This document shows, one piece after another, positions 47,781 to 57,356 of a DNA stretch of 64,000 nucleotides. Under the pieces are notes generated by a model. That model worked only from the letters and a program-made list of their open reading frames with translations. It searched no databases and was not told the DNA's origin. Source of the DNA: Prosthecochloris marina (GTDB lineage Bacteria > Bacteroidota > Chlorobiia > Chlorobiales > Chlorobiaceae); the NCBI RefSeq assembly GCF_003182595.1, contig NZ_PDNZ01000004.1, positions 62,001 through 126,000 on the forward strand, in the 5' to 3' direction. Position numbers and translations under genes: made by a program. Each line of letters opens with the position of its first letter. Positions within the stretch are counted from its first letter, which is position 1.

Positions 47781-48323
47781 TTATCTCCAGTTCCAGAAAA
47801 GCAAAATTGAAAGGATATGTATAAGAGCAAGTCCGAGAAACAGAGAAACAAGCGGCATATGTATCTTCCGCCACTGCCCCAAAGCATTGACAGCGAGAGA
47901 ATCCCAGTAAAGAATATCCTCTCCACCCTTGAGCCTTAGTTCATCTTTCGCTTTCCGGTAAATGTACTGCCCTATATGGCCGCTTACGGTAACGATCAAC
48001 ATGAACAGTGTTGCGGCCCACGGCAAAAAGGCGTTGAAATGGATTCCTGAATGCACAAGAAGCATCAGAGTACCAATCCACCCGCTCCTGCAGTGAAACC
48101 TGAGAAACGCACCCATCGGTCCTGAACGAACAACCTTCTTCTTTCGGGCCGAATACGCAAAAGAGAACACCAGAAAGAGCGTACCGGTTATTCCAAGGTA
48201 GCGGCCAACCCAGACCAAACCTGCGACATGCAGGAGAAAGTCGAGCAAAGCCGCCATGACAACCAGCATAACAAAAGAAACAACCAGTGGCAGGACACGT
48301 CGTATCAGCAATGAATCCAGCAT
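47781..48323 (-). CDS. cytochrome b-like membrane protein
   Basis: A 180-residue protein with four or five hydrophobic helices. Histidines sit within or beside helices (LLHVAGLVW, FLRFHCRSGW, LLVHSGIHF, VSGHIGQYIY, KIHMPLVSLF and ALIHILS), which suits bis-His haem b ligation. It resembles the cytochrome b561/DUF4405 fold. The ATG at 48323 follows GGAG at proper spacing. It likely oxidises quinol and feeds the adjacent decaheme cytochrome. Confidence 0.75.
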   Translation of the reverse strand: MLDSLLIRRVLPLVVSFVMLVVMAALLDFLLHVAGLVWVGRYLGITGTLFLVFSFAYSARKKKVVRSGPMGAFLRFHCRSGWIGTLMLLVHSGIHFNAFLPWAATLFMLIVTVSGHIGQYIYRKAKDELRLKGGEDILYWDSLAVNALGQWRKIHMPLVSLFLGLALIHILSILLFWNWR

Positions 48324-48390
48324 GTGCATCTCCGTCTAAACATATGGGGAAGACTCTCGGTGCAAGGAGAGAGTCCGAGAGCTGTTGAAA

Positions 48391-49836
48391 TCAGGCAGCC
48401 GGGATCTCAAGAACCACTGTTGTACCCTTATTTCTTCTACTCGACAGTCTTACCGTAATCTGCTGTAAATCCGCAAGCTTCTTCACGATGGCAAGACCGA
48501 GCCCGGCTCCGCTTATTTGGGCGTTTCTTGATTCGTCAACCCGATAGAAACGTTCGAAAATGCGGTCGACTTTTTCCGCAGGTATTCCCGGCCCTGTATC
48601 CTTCACCGAACAGACAACCGAAGCGTTCTTTCTTTCAATGGCAATGGTCACAGGCTCGCCTTTACCGGAAAACTTGACGGCATTGGAAACAACATTGCCT
48701 ATCATGATTTCAAGCATTGACGCATCCGCCCTAACCATTGTATTCCCATCGTTTTCGAGAATCATCTGCAGTTCTTTTTCCTTCGTCTGTTCATCCACCC
48801 TTTTCAAAACATTCAAAACCGTCTGCCGGACATCAAAAACAGTGACTTCGGGCACAAAGGAAGCACTGTCATAGCGAGCCAAAAGCAGCAGTTGTTCCAC
48901 CATCCCGGACATACGCCTCAGCTCATCGATACAGAAATCTATCCGCTCCGCGTAGTGAGCCGGATTGCGAAGTTTTCTTACCAGAACCTCGAGTGTTCCC
49001 AAGACCGACGCAAGAGGTGTCTTCAGCTCATGAGAAGCATCGGCTGTAAACTGTCTTTCTCTTGTGTAAACCGCCTGCAGTCTGTTGAGCAAATCGTTTA
49101 TGGTCGATGCAAGACGATAAAGTTCATCCCGCTTTTGAGGAAGCTCGATACGTTCATCAAGATTTTCCTGAGTTATCCTTTCTGCCGTTTCAATAACCTT
49201 TTCAAGCGGGGCGATGCTTTTTCCCGTAATAACACGGGTAACGGCAAAGACAATCAACAGCATCGCAAGCAGGGAAACCAACAGCACCATTCGCAAATCG
49301 GAAAGGATGAGGAGCGACTCCTCAAGAGGAACAGCCGCCAGCACCCATGCCACAACACGCGGCTTTTCACCATGAAAGACCGGAATCTGAACCTGCCGGA
49401 CCGAAGCATCGACAATGGTTGCGTTATAAAATGCAGCCCTGTCGAGAGCCGGATTGTACTGAAGCGTATCGCTGAAAAGATTGAACGATTTTTTTATAAT
49501 CCAGGTCGAATTTCCCGCGGCAACAACCTGAACGAATTTGGGAGAAAAATCGACAGTGATCAGTGAACGCTCCATCCACTCGGTCTGATCCTCAACTGTC
49601 AACCCGCTTTCGGTTACCTGAAGACTTTCGACAAACTCATGAGCCACTTCCTCGAGTTCTTCATCGATATGGCTATAGACATGGTGCTCGACCAGCACAT
49701 ACACCAGAATAAATACCATGACGATCAACGATGCGGTCACCATGAGATAAAGGCCGGCCACCCTGTCGCGGATACTGATTTCCCTGCCGTAACGCCGATC
49801 CTTTTTTTGCTTTACACCATCGCCCATTCCTTTCAT
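48391..49836 (-). CDS. two-component sensor histidine kinase
   Basis: A 481-residue membrane kinase. Two helices (about 28-50 and 183-203) enclose a periplasmic sensor domain, followed by a HAMP domain (RVITGKSIAPLEKVIE), the phospho-acceptor His269 in ADASHELKTPLAS, and the ATPase with an N-box (NVVSNAVKF) and GAGLGLAIVKKL. Its ATG overlaps the stop codon of the response regulator (ATGA), so the pair is translationally coupled. It probably controls the redox operon around it. Confidence 0.92.
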   Translation of the reverse strand: MKGMGDGVKQKKDRRYGREISIRDRVAGLYLMVTASLIVMVFILVYVLVEHHVYSHIDEELEEVAHEFVESLQVTESGLTVEDQTEWMERSLITVDFSPKFVQVVAAGNSTWIIKKSFNLFSDTLQYNPALDRAAFYNATIVDASVRQVQIPVFHGEKPRVVAWVLAAVPLEESLLILSDLRMVLLVSLLAMLLIVFAVTRVITGKSIAPLEKVIETAERITQENLDERIELPQKRDELYRLASTINDLLNRLQAVYTRERQFTADASHELKTPLASVLGTLEVLVRKLRNPAHYAERIDFCIDELRRMSGMVEQLLLLARYDSASFVPEVTVFDVRQTVLNVLKRVDEQTKEKELQMILENDGNTMVRADASMLEIMIGNVVSNAVKFSGKGEPVTIAIERKNASVVCSVKDTGPGIPAEKVDRIFERFYRVDESRNAQISGAGLGLAIVKKLADLQQITVRLSSRRNKGTTVVLEIPAA

Positions 49837-50501
49837 TTTTCACGGATGACATATCCTACACCCCGCACTGTTTCAATAAGATCAGTACAGCCTCCCTTAT
49901 CGAGCTTTTTTCTTAAAAAGTTGACATAGACATCAATGACCGATGTATCTGCATCAAAGTGAATGTCCCAGACGTGTTCGATGATACGGCTCCGGGTACA
50001 GACACACCCTTTGTTGCGCAGCAGGTATTCGAGCAGAGCGAACTCTTTCGGAGTCAGAAAAAGTTCCGAGCCGTTACATGCAATCCTGTGTGCTGAAAGA
50101 TCCATCTCCACTCCCCCTGCCGAAAGTGGAGCACTCTCTGAAAGAGGGGCTCTCAATTGTACGCGTATTCTCGCAAGAAGCTCTTCAAATGCAAAAGGCT
50201 TTTTTATATAGTCGTTCGCACCCGCCTCCAGCCCGAAAATCACGTCATCGACGGTGTCTTTTGCAGTAAGAAAAATAACCGGAACCTCGGTATCTTCCAT
50301 TCGGAACCGCCGGCATATTTCGATGCCGCTGAGGCCTGGGAGAAGCCAGTCGACGAGAAGCAGATCATAGTCACTGCTCAGCGCCATTGCGAGACCTTCA
50401 CGGCCGTTGTCGGCAACGTCGACAGCAAAGTACTCTTCCTCGAGACCCTCTTTGAGAAAGCCGACTATCCCCGGTTCATCTTCGATAATAAGAATCCGCA
50501 T
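49833..50501 (-). CDS. OmpR-family response regulator
   Basis: A 222-residue regulator with an N-terminal receiver (phospho-acceptor Asp51 in LLLVDWLLPG; Lys in YIKKPF) and a C-terminal winged helix (TPKEFALLEYLLRN, VDVYVNFLRKKLD). It pairs with the kinase that overlaps its 3' end. This kinase/regulator pair next to a BOF-domain gene resembles ygiW-qseBC of enterobacteria. The DNA target is probably the operon promoter upstream of 51423. Confidence 0.93.
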   Translation of the reverse strand: MRILIIEDEPGIVGFLKEGLEEEYFAVDVADNGREGLAMALSSDYDLLLVDWLLPGLSGIEICRRFRMEDTEVPVIFLTAKDTVDDVIFGLEAGANDYIKKPFAFEELLARIRVQLRAPLSESAPLSAGGVEMDLSAHRIACNGSELFLTPKEFALLEYLLRNKGCVCTRSRIIEHVWDIHFDADTSVIDVYVNFLRKKLDKGGCTDLIETVRGVGYVIREK

Positions 50502-50510
50502 AACCCTTTT

Positions 50511-50999
50511 TCATTCAAAAATAATTCCGAAAAGTTCTTTCTTCTCGATATCGTTCTGCTCCGCTATCTCCTCCAGCGAGTTTTCCGGATCCATAACCTC
50601 GACGCCATTGCCGGCAAGCTTTGCAAGCATCTGGTCGACACCGGCTTCAAGAACACCCGAAACCGACACAAGCGAAGCTTTTTCCAGGGACTTGACCGCT
50701 TTTTTTCTTCCGTCCTCCCCTTCTTCAACCCAGGGATATAACGAAAGCAGTGCAATAGCAACCGCCCCAACAATAAACGCTCCGCCTGTTTTTCTTCGCA
50801 AAGAGCTCTTGAACGCGCTCCAGTTTACCAGCACATGCAGTAATGCACCGCTCACGAGAACCCAGCTCATCCATTCATGAACAGGCTCAACGATACCGGG
50901 CTCAAAATCAAAAAAGATCATCAGTCCGGTTGAAGCCGATATGATAAACGCCCCGGCAACCAAAGGGGTTGTTATGCTTTTCAACATTGTATTATTCAT
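50511..50999 (-). CDS. DUF4405-type membrane protein
   Basis: A 162-residue protein with three helices. The first two (TPLVAGAFIISASTGLMIFF and WMSWVLVSGALLHVLVNW) hold the DUF4405 histidines (EPVHEWMSW and LLHVLVNW) that may bind haem b. A third helix and a soluble tail follow. The ATG at 50999 has AAGGAGG upstream. It lies between the BOF gene and the regulator gene and is a second probable cytochrome b-like part of the operon. Confidence 0.82.
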   Translation of the reverse strand: MNNTMLKSITTPLVAGAFIISASTGLMIFFDFEPGIVEPVHEWMSWVLVSGALLHVLVNWSAFKSSLRRKTGGAFIVGAVAIALLSLYPWVEEGEDGRKKAVKSLEKASLVSVSGVLEAGVDQMLAKLAGNGVEVMDPENSLEEIAEQNDIEKKELFGIIFE

Positions 51000-51060
51000 A
51001 ACGGGTCCTCCTTTTTAATATACGTTTACATTACTTTTACCTGCCGAACGTTCAAGCCAC

Positions 51061-51423
51061 TTACCGCCGAGAACCGGTTTTCGCCACTTCCAAACGGTCA
51101 ACCTCTACCTCGAGTGATCCGGATTCATGCTCCAACTCGCCGTGCAGTATGACATTGGTATCAGGCCCTATTTCGATTCCTCTCCAGACCTCATCTTCGA
51201 TTTCAACGCTTATTTCTCCGGTGCTGTCACGAAAAAGATAGTGATCACCCCGCAGGTGGCCGGTAATGAACCCCTTGAGAGAAAGCCTCGTATCATCGTT
51301 CATCTGTTTTGCTTCCGCTACAGTAGCCTGCTTCGGGCAGCCAGTGTGTGGCCCGACATATTCCGCTTGTACTGTCACCGCTGTCATGGACAAAAACATG
51401 GTCAACAACCCTTTTTTCATCAT
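51061..51423 (-). CDS. periplasmic BOF (YgiW/YdeI-type) OB-fold protein
   Basis: A 120-residue protein with a signal peptide (LLTMFLSMTAVTVQA). An OB-fold follows with the family text TRLSLKGFITGHLRGDHYLFRDSTGEISVEI and ending LEVEVDRLEV. YgiW/YdeI members are linked to stress and two-component systems such as QseBC. It is the first gene of the minus-strand redox operon and is divergent from the GH15 gene; the 254 bases between them hold both promoters. Confidence 0.85.
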   Translation of the reverse strand: MMKKGLLTMFLSMTAVTVQAEYVGPHTGCPKQATVAEAKQMNDDTRLSLKGFITGHLRGDHYLFRDSTGEISVEIEDEVWRGIEIGPDTNVILHGELEHESGSLEVEVDRLEVAKTGSRR

Positions 51424-51677
51424 GATTATTCTTCCAGAAAATAATTGTGGGTACTTCTTTCGATCGCCAAAGCGCCCCTTTATTGCCTGATAGAGGCACT
51501 CTCTAATAAAAATGTACGGGCGGTTCTCTTAAACCATCCTGAATACAAACTTAAAATTGGCTTAAAAAAAGGCATGAGAAGACCTTTGAACTTTTTTGCG
51601 TATTATAAAGGTAACCCCATTTGCTTGGTCATGCTTCCACAAAACGGACATGCTTCTCAAACAAGCAGCCCAAAAAC

Positions 51678-54335
51678 ATGTACCTGGACATTTCTGAATA
51701 CGGACTCATAGGTGACATGCACTCCGCAGCCCTGGTCTCGAAAAACGGCTCGATCGACTACTGTTCCATGCCGTCCCTCGATTCTCCAACGATCTTCGCT
51801 TCCCTTCTGGATGATGAAAAAGGCGGCTACTTCAGTATTCAGCCGAAAGGAACCTTCACCTCATCTCAATCCTATGTTGACGACACAAACGTACTTGCCT
51901 GTAAGTTCACAACCGATACAGGAGAAGCAGTTCTTTATGACTTCATCCCAGTGGCAACCGAGCACCTGGTGACCCCAAAAGAACACCGGATAGACCGCTG
52001 TCTCGAAATGCGAAAAGGCAGTATTGAGTTCCGGCTTGTTTTTGCTCCGAGACCGAACTACGCAAGTACCATACCTGTAATAACCTTCCAGGGAAATACA
52101 ATAAAGGCATCGAGTCATGAGCACCCTCTTACACTCACTCATTCCCTTCAGGAAAGCACCCAGGAGAATGACAATGGAAGTGTGGTCATCGATTTTTCTC
52201 TTGCTGTTGAGGAAAGCGCCCGTTTTACCCTGGTATACGGTGATTATACCGATACAGACACTCTTTCCAGCAAACTGCAGGAAAACATCGATTTCTGGAA
52301 AAACTGGCTGCATAACTGCTTGGGTGAGCATTGTGCATTTCTCGGCGAGTATACAGCTCTTGTCAACCGCTCTCTTTTGGCCCTCAAGCTCCTCACCTTC
52401 CACCCTACCGGAGCCATTGCTGCGGCAGCGACAACATCTCTTCCCGAAACAATCGGCGGCGAACGCAACTGGGACTATCGCTTTACCTGGCTTCGTGACG
52501 CGTCATTCACCCTCAAGGCTCTTTTCTCACTCGGACACATCATGGAAGCCGACAGTTTTATCCACTGGCTCCATTCAACATACCGTCGGCATGAAAGCGA
52601 GAATATACAGATCATGTATTCAATCCGCGGAGAAGAGACGCTCCGGGAAAAAGAACTCGACCACCTCAAAGGCTATAAAAACTCAAAGCCGGTTCGCATT
52701 GGTAACCTTGCACATAGACAAAACCAGTGGGACATTTATGGAGAAGTCATGGATGCGGCACTCAGACTCTCCGATTATGCAGGAAAAATAGATGAAGAAT
52801 TATGGCCCTTTTTCCGTGACATCTGCAACATGGCTCTCAACAACTGGCAAAAACCCGATGAAGGCATCTGGGAAGTCAGGAACGGCCCCTATCACTTCGT
52901 TTATTCCAAGGTCATGTGCTGGGTCGCTCTCGACAGGGGCATCATTATTGCAAAACGATACGGATTCGATGCTCCGGTGAATGACTGGATCGAAGAAAGG
53001 GAGGCTATCAAAAAAGACATCCTTGAAAAAGGCTTCGACAAAAAGAAACAAAGTTTCGTTCAGCGTTACGGATCTCAAGAGCTTGACGCCTGCCTTCTCC
53101 TGCTACCTTTGGTCAATTTTCTTCCCATAGAAGATGAACGTGTTCAGGGCACGATCAATGCATGCATTGCTGAACTGATGCATAACGGTTTCATGAGCCG
53201 CTATAAAACCGATGACGGTCTCAATGGAAAAGACGGGGAATTCGTTCTCTGCAATTTCTGGCTTATCGAATGCCTTGCCCGCTCGAACAGGATAGAAGAA
53301 GCCGAGCAGCTGATGAAAGAAACCCTGCGCTCTGCCAACCATCTTGGACTGTTCTCCGAAGAATTCGACAGCAACACCAATGAAATGCTCGGCAATTTCC
53401 CCCAGGCGTTCAGCCATATAGGTTATATCAATGCTGTTGTGGCCATTCTGAGTTCACGTGGACGTTCATTCGAAAAAGAAGTCCAAACGACCCTTGTCGA
53501 CAGGTTACGCAAACTCATACCGCTTCAGACAGCTTTGAATGACGGTTCGCAAACAATAACCGCAACCGATGCCGAAATCGCAGCCCGCCTCAAACAACTT
53601 CTCGGCCGGCTGCAAGGGGCCTTCTTCAACATCAGCATGGGAAGGGTCAACTATCGAGCCATGAAACAATCGGAACGTTTCCGTGAGTACCTGCAGCTTG
53701 CCGCCAGTCTCAAGTCGTTCAATCCTGAGTCACTCGACAACGATAACGAAAAAAAAGCCTTCTGGATCAACATCTACAACATTCTCATTATCCATGGCGT
53801 CATTGAATTCGATATCAAAAACTCGGTTCTCGAAATCATCAACTTTTTCGGAAGAATAGGTTATACCATCGGCAAAACCTTTTTCACTCCGGACGACATA
53901 GAACACGGTATCCTCCGAAAAAACCGTCCGCATCCCGCATTCCCGCTTCGACCGTTCTCCCCTTTTGATTCACGACTCGCGTTCATGGTTGAAACATTCG
54001 ATCCGAGAATCCACTTTGCACTTGTCTGCGCTTCGAGTTCCTGTCCGCCTATAGAGTTCTACAATCCGGAATACATCGACGAACAGCTCGATATTGCAAC
54101 AAGAAGCTTCATCAACCGTGGAGGCCTTGAAACAGACAACGTGGGGAATACCGTTCGTCTTTCAGAGATATTCAAATGGTATGAACGTGATTTCGGGAAC
54201 AATAAAGAGGAACTGCTCAATTATCTTGCCCGCTATGCCGATGAGGGAACCGCAGAGTTCCTTATTTCAAATCAGGGAAAACTGAAAATTGAGTATTTAC
54301 CCTACAACTGGAACTTGAACAGCACCCTCGAATAA
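51678..54335 (+). CDS. GH15 glucoamylase-type enzyme fused to DUF547
   Basis: An 885-residue protein. Residues 1 to about 620 are a bacterial GH15 protein: YGLIGDMHSAALVSKNGSIDY, ERNWDYRFTWLRDAS (Arg263 to Arg268 region), candidate catalytic Glu399 in GIWEVRNGP and Glu569 in SNTNEMLGNFPQ. From about 640 to the end is a DUF547 domain (AFWINIYNILIIHGV, HFALVCASSSCPPI). GH15 enzymes split alpha-glucosides such as starch ends or trehalose. The role of DUF547 is not known, although its Cys-rich active-site-like text suggests an enzyme. The start at 51678 matches the GH15 opening (MYLDISEYGLIGD). It may feed the same glucose pool as the GH65 gene, by inference. Confidence 0.85.
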   Translation: MYLDISEYGLIGDMHSAALVSKNGSIDYCSMPSLDSPTIFASLLDDEKGGYFSIQPKGTFTSSQSYVDDTNVLACKFTTDTGEAVLYDFIPVATEHLVTPKEHRIDRCLEMRKGSIEFRLVFAPRPNYASTIPVITFQGNTIKASSHEHPLTLTHSLQESTQENDNGSVVIDFSLAVEESARFTLVYGDYTDTDTLSSKLQENIDFWKNWLHNCLGEHCAFLGEYTALVNRSLLALKLLTFHPTGAIAAAATTSLPETIGGERNWDYRFTWLRDASFTLKALFSLGHIMEADSFIHWLHSTYRRHESENIQIMYSIRGEETLREKELDHLKGYKNSKPVRIGNLAHRQNQWDIYGEVMDAALRLSDYAGKIDEELWPFFRDICNMALNNWQKPDEGIWEVRNGPYHFVYSKVMCWVALDRGIIIAKRYGFDAPVNDWIEEREAIKKDILEKGFDKKKQSFVQRYGSQELDACLLLLPLVNFLPIEDERVQGTINACIAELMHNGFMSRYKTDDGLNGKDGEFVLCNFWLIECLARSNRIEEAEQLMKETLRSANHLGLFSEEFDSNTNEMLGNFPQAFSHIGYINAVVAILSSRGRSFEKEVQTTLVDRLRKLIPLQTALNDGSQTITATDAEIAARLKQLLGRLQGAFFNISMGRVNYRAMKQSERFREYLQLAASLKSFNPESLDNDNEKKAFWINIYNILIIHGVIEFDIKNSVLEIINFFGRIGYTIGKTFFTPDDIEHGILRKNRPHPAFPLRPFSPFDSRLAFMVETFDPRIHFALVCASSSCPPIEFYNPEYIDEQLDIATRSFINRGGLETDNVGNTVRLSEIFKWYERDFGNNKEELLNYLARYADEGTAEFLISNQGKLKIEYLPYNWNLNSTLE

Positions 54336-54336
54336 C

Positions 54337-54362
54337 CTTTTGCTGCTCATGAGCAGCAAAAG
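54337..54362. terminator. perfect palindrome between convergent genes
   Basis: A 26-base perfect palindrome (CTTTTGCTGCTCA and its complement) starts two bases after the GH15 stop and lies before the lpxD end on the other strand. It can fold on either strand and serve as a bidirectional terminator. Confidence 0.7.
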
Positions 54363-54391
54363 TCAAAAGGGTCAACTCTTTTCAGAACGGC

Positions 54392-55474
54392 TCACGTATT
54401 TTTGCCTTCTGCCTGTTGACCTTTACCTTTCTGCATCTGTCTCACTTCCTCCTCGAGCGCATCGAGCTTCCGCTTCATTTTGTCGAGACTTCTCAGCAAG
54501 GCTTCCTGGCGAAGCTGATCACGGATAGGCTGAGCCGGTATTCCCCTCAACGTTTGAGCGCTTTTCTGCAGAGACTTTGAAACACCTGCTTTTGCAGCGA
54601 CATGGGTTTTGTCGGGAAGGGAAAGATGACCGGCGAATCCGGCCTGTCCGCCTATCATGCAGTGCTTTCCAATGCTCACACTTCCTGAGATACCCGCCTG
54701 TGACGCAATGACCGTATTCTCTCCTATTCTGCAATTATGAGCGATCTGCACAAGATTATCTATTTTTACTCCTTTTTCGATAACCGTACTCCCCATGGTA
54801 GCACGATCGATGGTATTGTTCGCCCCTATTTCAACATCATCGTGTATCTCGACAATACCCATCTGGGGAATCTTGATATATCCACCATCCGGCTGTGGAG
54901 CAAACCCAAACCCGTCAGCACCGAGAACCGTACCACTGTGTATCGTGACACGGTCACCAAGGATGGTTCCGTCATAGCAGATAACACCGGGATAAAACAT
55001 GCAATCCCGACCGGTAACCACACGCTCCATCAGAACGGTATTGGGTCCGATTACCGTATTATCCCCAATGACGCAGTGATCACCGATGACCACATGATCA
55101 CCGATAGAAACGTTTTTCCCCAGCATGACATTTTCCCCGATAACGGCAGAGGGAGAAACCCCATCGGAAGCGATTACCCGGGGAGAGGAGAACATCTGGA
55201 GCACAAAAACAAATGCAGTATAAGGATCTTTTACTTTCAGGAAACTCAGGCTGTCGCTATATTGTTTAGTAGGTGTTTGCTCGCCGACAATAAGCAAGGA
55301 GGCTTCGGTCGATTCTATGAACCTGGTATATTTTTCATTGGCGACAAAGCTTACATTTCCTTTTGCTGCACATTCTATTTTAGCCGGTCCGTCAATAGTG
55401 ACATTACTACTGCCGACAAGCTCAACCTTGTCAAAATAACGTTCAAGGAGTGCTTGTATCTCGTATATCTTCAT
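54392..55474 (-). CDS. lpxD: UDP-3-O-acylglucosamine N-acyltransferase
   Basis: Adds the second acyl chain in lipid A synthesis. The 360-residue protein has an N-terminal uridine-binding domain (about 1-100), then a left-handed beta-helix of hexapeptide repeats (IGDHVVIGDHCVIGDNTVIG), GADGFGFAP and the active-site His in QIAHNCRIGENT. A C-terminal coiled coil (LRSLDKMKRKLDALEEEVRQM) ends the protein. The ATG at 55474 starts the family text; the frame beyond it is not coding. Convergent with the GH15 gene. Confidence 0.93.
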   Translation of the reverse strand: MKIYEIQALLERYFDKVELVGSSNVTIDGPAKIECAAKGNVSFVANEKYTRFIESTEASLLIVGEQTPTKQYSDSLSFLKVKDPYTAFVFVLQMFSSPRVIASDGVSPSAVIGENVMLGKNVSIGDHVVIGDHCVIGDNTVIGPNTVLMERVVTGRDCMFYPGVICYDGTILGDRVTIHSGTVLGADGFGFAPQPDGGYIKIPQMGIVEIHDDVEIGANNTIDRATMGSTVIEKGVKIDNLVQIAHNCRIGENTVIASQAGISGSVSIGKHCMIGGQAGFAGHLSLPDKTHVAAKAGVSKSLQKSAQTLRGIPAQPIRDQLRQEALLRSLDKMKRKLDALEEEVRQMQKGKGQQAEGKNT

Positions 55475-55613
55475 TGTTAAATTTTTGCCAATTTTTATTA
55501 TATTCGTCGGCATTGAGGTTTTTTGAAAGGTCCACGGCACGCGTTTTGAACCACAGGGAGGAGCTCAAACACAGCCTTAATATAATCTGTTTCATTTGAA
55601 AAAGCAGGGAGCC

Positions 55614-56609
55614 ATGGCAAATCCGATTAAAATTTTTGCGGGACGAAGCAATACTGCTTTGGCCGAAAAAATTGCCGAGTATCTCGGTACGTCCCTTTGC
55701 AATGCAAAGGTAGAAAATTTTTCAGACGGAGAAATCTCGGTCAACTACTTCGAGTCTATAAGAGGCTCCGATCTGTTCATTATACAGTCGACCAATCCTC
55801 CGGCTGATAATCTGATGGAGTTGCTCATCATGATCGATGCAGCCAGGCGCTCATCGGCAGCAAGAATTACCGCCGTCATCCCTTACTATGGTTATGCGAG
55901 ACAGGATCGAAAAGATCGGCCAAGAGTAGCCATCACCGCGAAACTCGTAGCCAATCTGCTGACAGTAGCCGGAGCGAACCGCATACTCACCATGGACCTG
56001 CATGCAGCACAGATCCAAGGCTTTTTCGATATCCCGTTCGACCACCTTTACTCGAGTGTGGTACTTATCGACCATATTCTCAGTATGAACCTCAACGGCA
56101 ATCTCGTCGTTGCTTCACCTGACGTCGGTGGCGTCAAACTGGCAAGAGCTTTCGCCGAAGCCCTTGGAACCGACCTTGTCATCGTCGACAAACGGCGTCC
56201 GAAGGCAAACGTTGCCGAAGTCATGAATATCATCGGTGATGTAAAAGGCAAAGATGTCCTTTTGGTTGACGACATGATCGATACGGCCGGAACCTTGGTC
56301 AATGCCGCAAAAGCAATACAAGATGCCGGCGGCAGAAAGGTGTTCGCAGCCGCTACGCATGGCATTCTTTCCGGACCGGCCATCGACCGCATCAATGGTT
56401 CCGTACTTGAAAAAGTCATCATCACCGATTCCGTCGTAACCGGTCACGAACCGTCTCCTAAACTCGAAACCGTAACGGTGAGCAACCTGTTCGGCGAAGC
56501 TATCAAACGGATTTCAGGTGACGATTCGGTCAGTTGTTTGTTCGACAGTAAAAATCTTTCAAAAATCACCAACAATCACACTCAAGCGATAAAAGAGATC
56601 AAGGAATAG
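55614..56609 (+). CDS. prs: ribose-phosphate pyrophosphokinase
   Basis: Makes PRPP from ribose 5-phosphate and ATP for nucleotides, His and Trp. The 331-residue enzyme has PIKIFAGRSN, VIPYYGYARQDRKD, TMDLHAAQIQGFF and the PRPP loop VLLVDDMIDTAGT. The ATG at 55614 gives the usual start. It is followed after one base by rplY, and the two form an operon, as is common. Confidence 0.95.
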   Translation: MANPIKIFAGRSNTALAEKIAEYLGTSLCNAKVENFSDGEISVNYFESIRGSDLFIIQSTNPPADNLMELLIMIDAARRSSAARITAVIPYYGYARQDRKDRPRVAITAKLVANLLTVAGANRILTMDLHAAQIQGFFDIPFDHLYSSVVLIDHILSMNLNGNLVVASPDVGGVKLARAFAEALGTDLVIVDKRRPKANVAEVMNIIGDVKGKDVLLVDDMIDTAGTLVNAAKAIQDAGGRKVFAAATHGILSGPAIDRINGSVLEKVIITDSVVTGHEPSPKLETVTVSNLFGEAIKRISGDDSVSCLFDSKNLSKITNNHTQAIKEIKE

Positions 56610-56610
56610 C

Positions 56611-57228
56611 ATGGAAAGTATAGTACTCAATGTAGAACCTCGTGTTTGCAACAAAAACGAAGTAAAAAGATTACGCAAAGCAGGGAAGGTTCCTGCGGTT
56701 GTTTACCATAAAGGTGAAGAAACCGTTCATGTTTGTGTTAACGAACTCTCTCTCGACAAACTGGTCCACTCTTCGGAGTCACACATCGTCGACCTTAAAT
56801 TTCCTGATGGCGAATCCAAGCGTTCTTTTTTAAAGGATGTCCAGTTCGATCAGGTTACCGACAGGGTCATACATGCCGATTTTCAGTTTTTCTCTGCCGG
56901 AGAAGTTCTTGAAATGGAGGTACCGACAAGTTTTACCGGAGAGTCTCCCGGTGTTGTTGCAGGCGGAAAAATGCAGATTATCCAGCACACCCTGACAGTC
57001 AAAGGCACACCGTCAAATATTCCTCAACACCTCACTATCGACACTTCAGGCTTGGAGCTCGGCCAAACAATGCATATCAATGAGATCCCGGCTGAAACCT
57101 ACAGCGGCAAGTTTGAGATAATCGGTGACCCTGAAACTCCCGTTGTTTCAATTCTCGCGCCTAAGGTAGATACAGGAACGACTGAGACCGACGCTGAAGA
57201 AAGTGCCGAAGAAAAAGTCGAAGAGTAA
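56611..57228 (+). CDS. rplY: 50S ribosomal protein L25 (CTC/TL5 form)
   Basis: A 205-residue 5S-rRNA-binding protein of the long form, with an N-terminal L25 domain (LRKAGKVPAVVYHKGEE, VQFDQVTDRVIHADF) and a C-terminal TL5 domain (PSNIPQHLTIDTSGLELGQTMHI). An acidic tail ends the protein. It starts one base after prs and is ended by the hairpin at 57256-57291. Confidence 0.94.
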   Translation: MESIVLNVEPRVCNKNEVKRLRKAGKVPAVVYHKGEETVHVCVNELSLDKLVHSSESHIVDLKFPDGESKRSFLKDVQFDQVTDRVIHADFQFFSAGEVLEMEVPTSFTGESPGVVAGGKMQIIQHTLTVKGTPSNIPQHLTIDTSGLELGQTMHINEIPAETYSGKFEIIGDPETPVVSILAPKVDTGTTETDAEESAEEKVEE

Positions 57229-57255
57229 AACGACTTTCCAGTTGCAAACAGTGAT

Positions 57256-57291
57256 AAAAAGCTGCTTTTTGGATGAAAAGCAGCTTTTTTT
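57256..57291 (+). terminator. rho-independent terminator of prs-rplY
   Basis: A 14-bp stem (AAAAAGCTGCTTTT with AAAAGCAGCTTTTT) has a 6-base loop and ends in a T7 run, 27 bases after the rplY stop. It overlaps a potential ATG at 57273, which argues against that ATG as the start of the next gene. Confidence 0.85.
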
Positions 57292-57356
57292 GTGGAAAAA
57301 AAACCTTTTCAAAGGCAGAAAAAATCAATATTGAAGTTGTAAAGCAAAAGCCTGTG

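Noticed and set aside
57273..57356. upstream ATG as start for the DppC-type permease
   Set aside because: The ATG lies inside the loop and stem of the rplY terminator, and the extra 28 residues have no family text.
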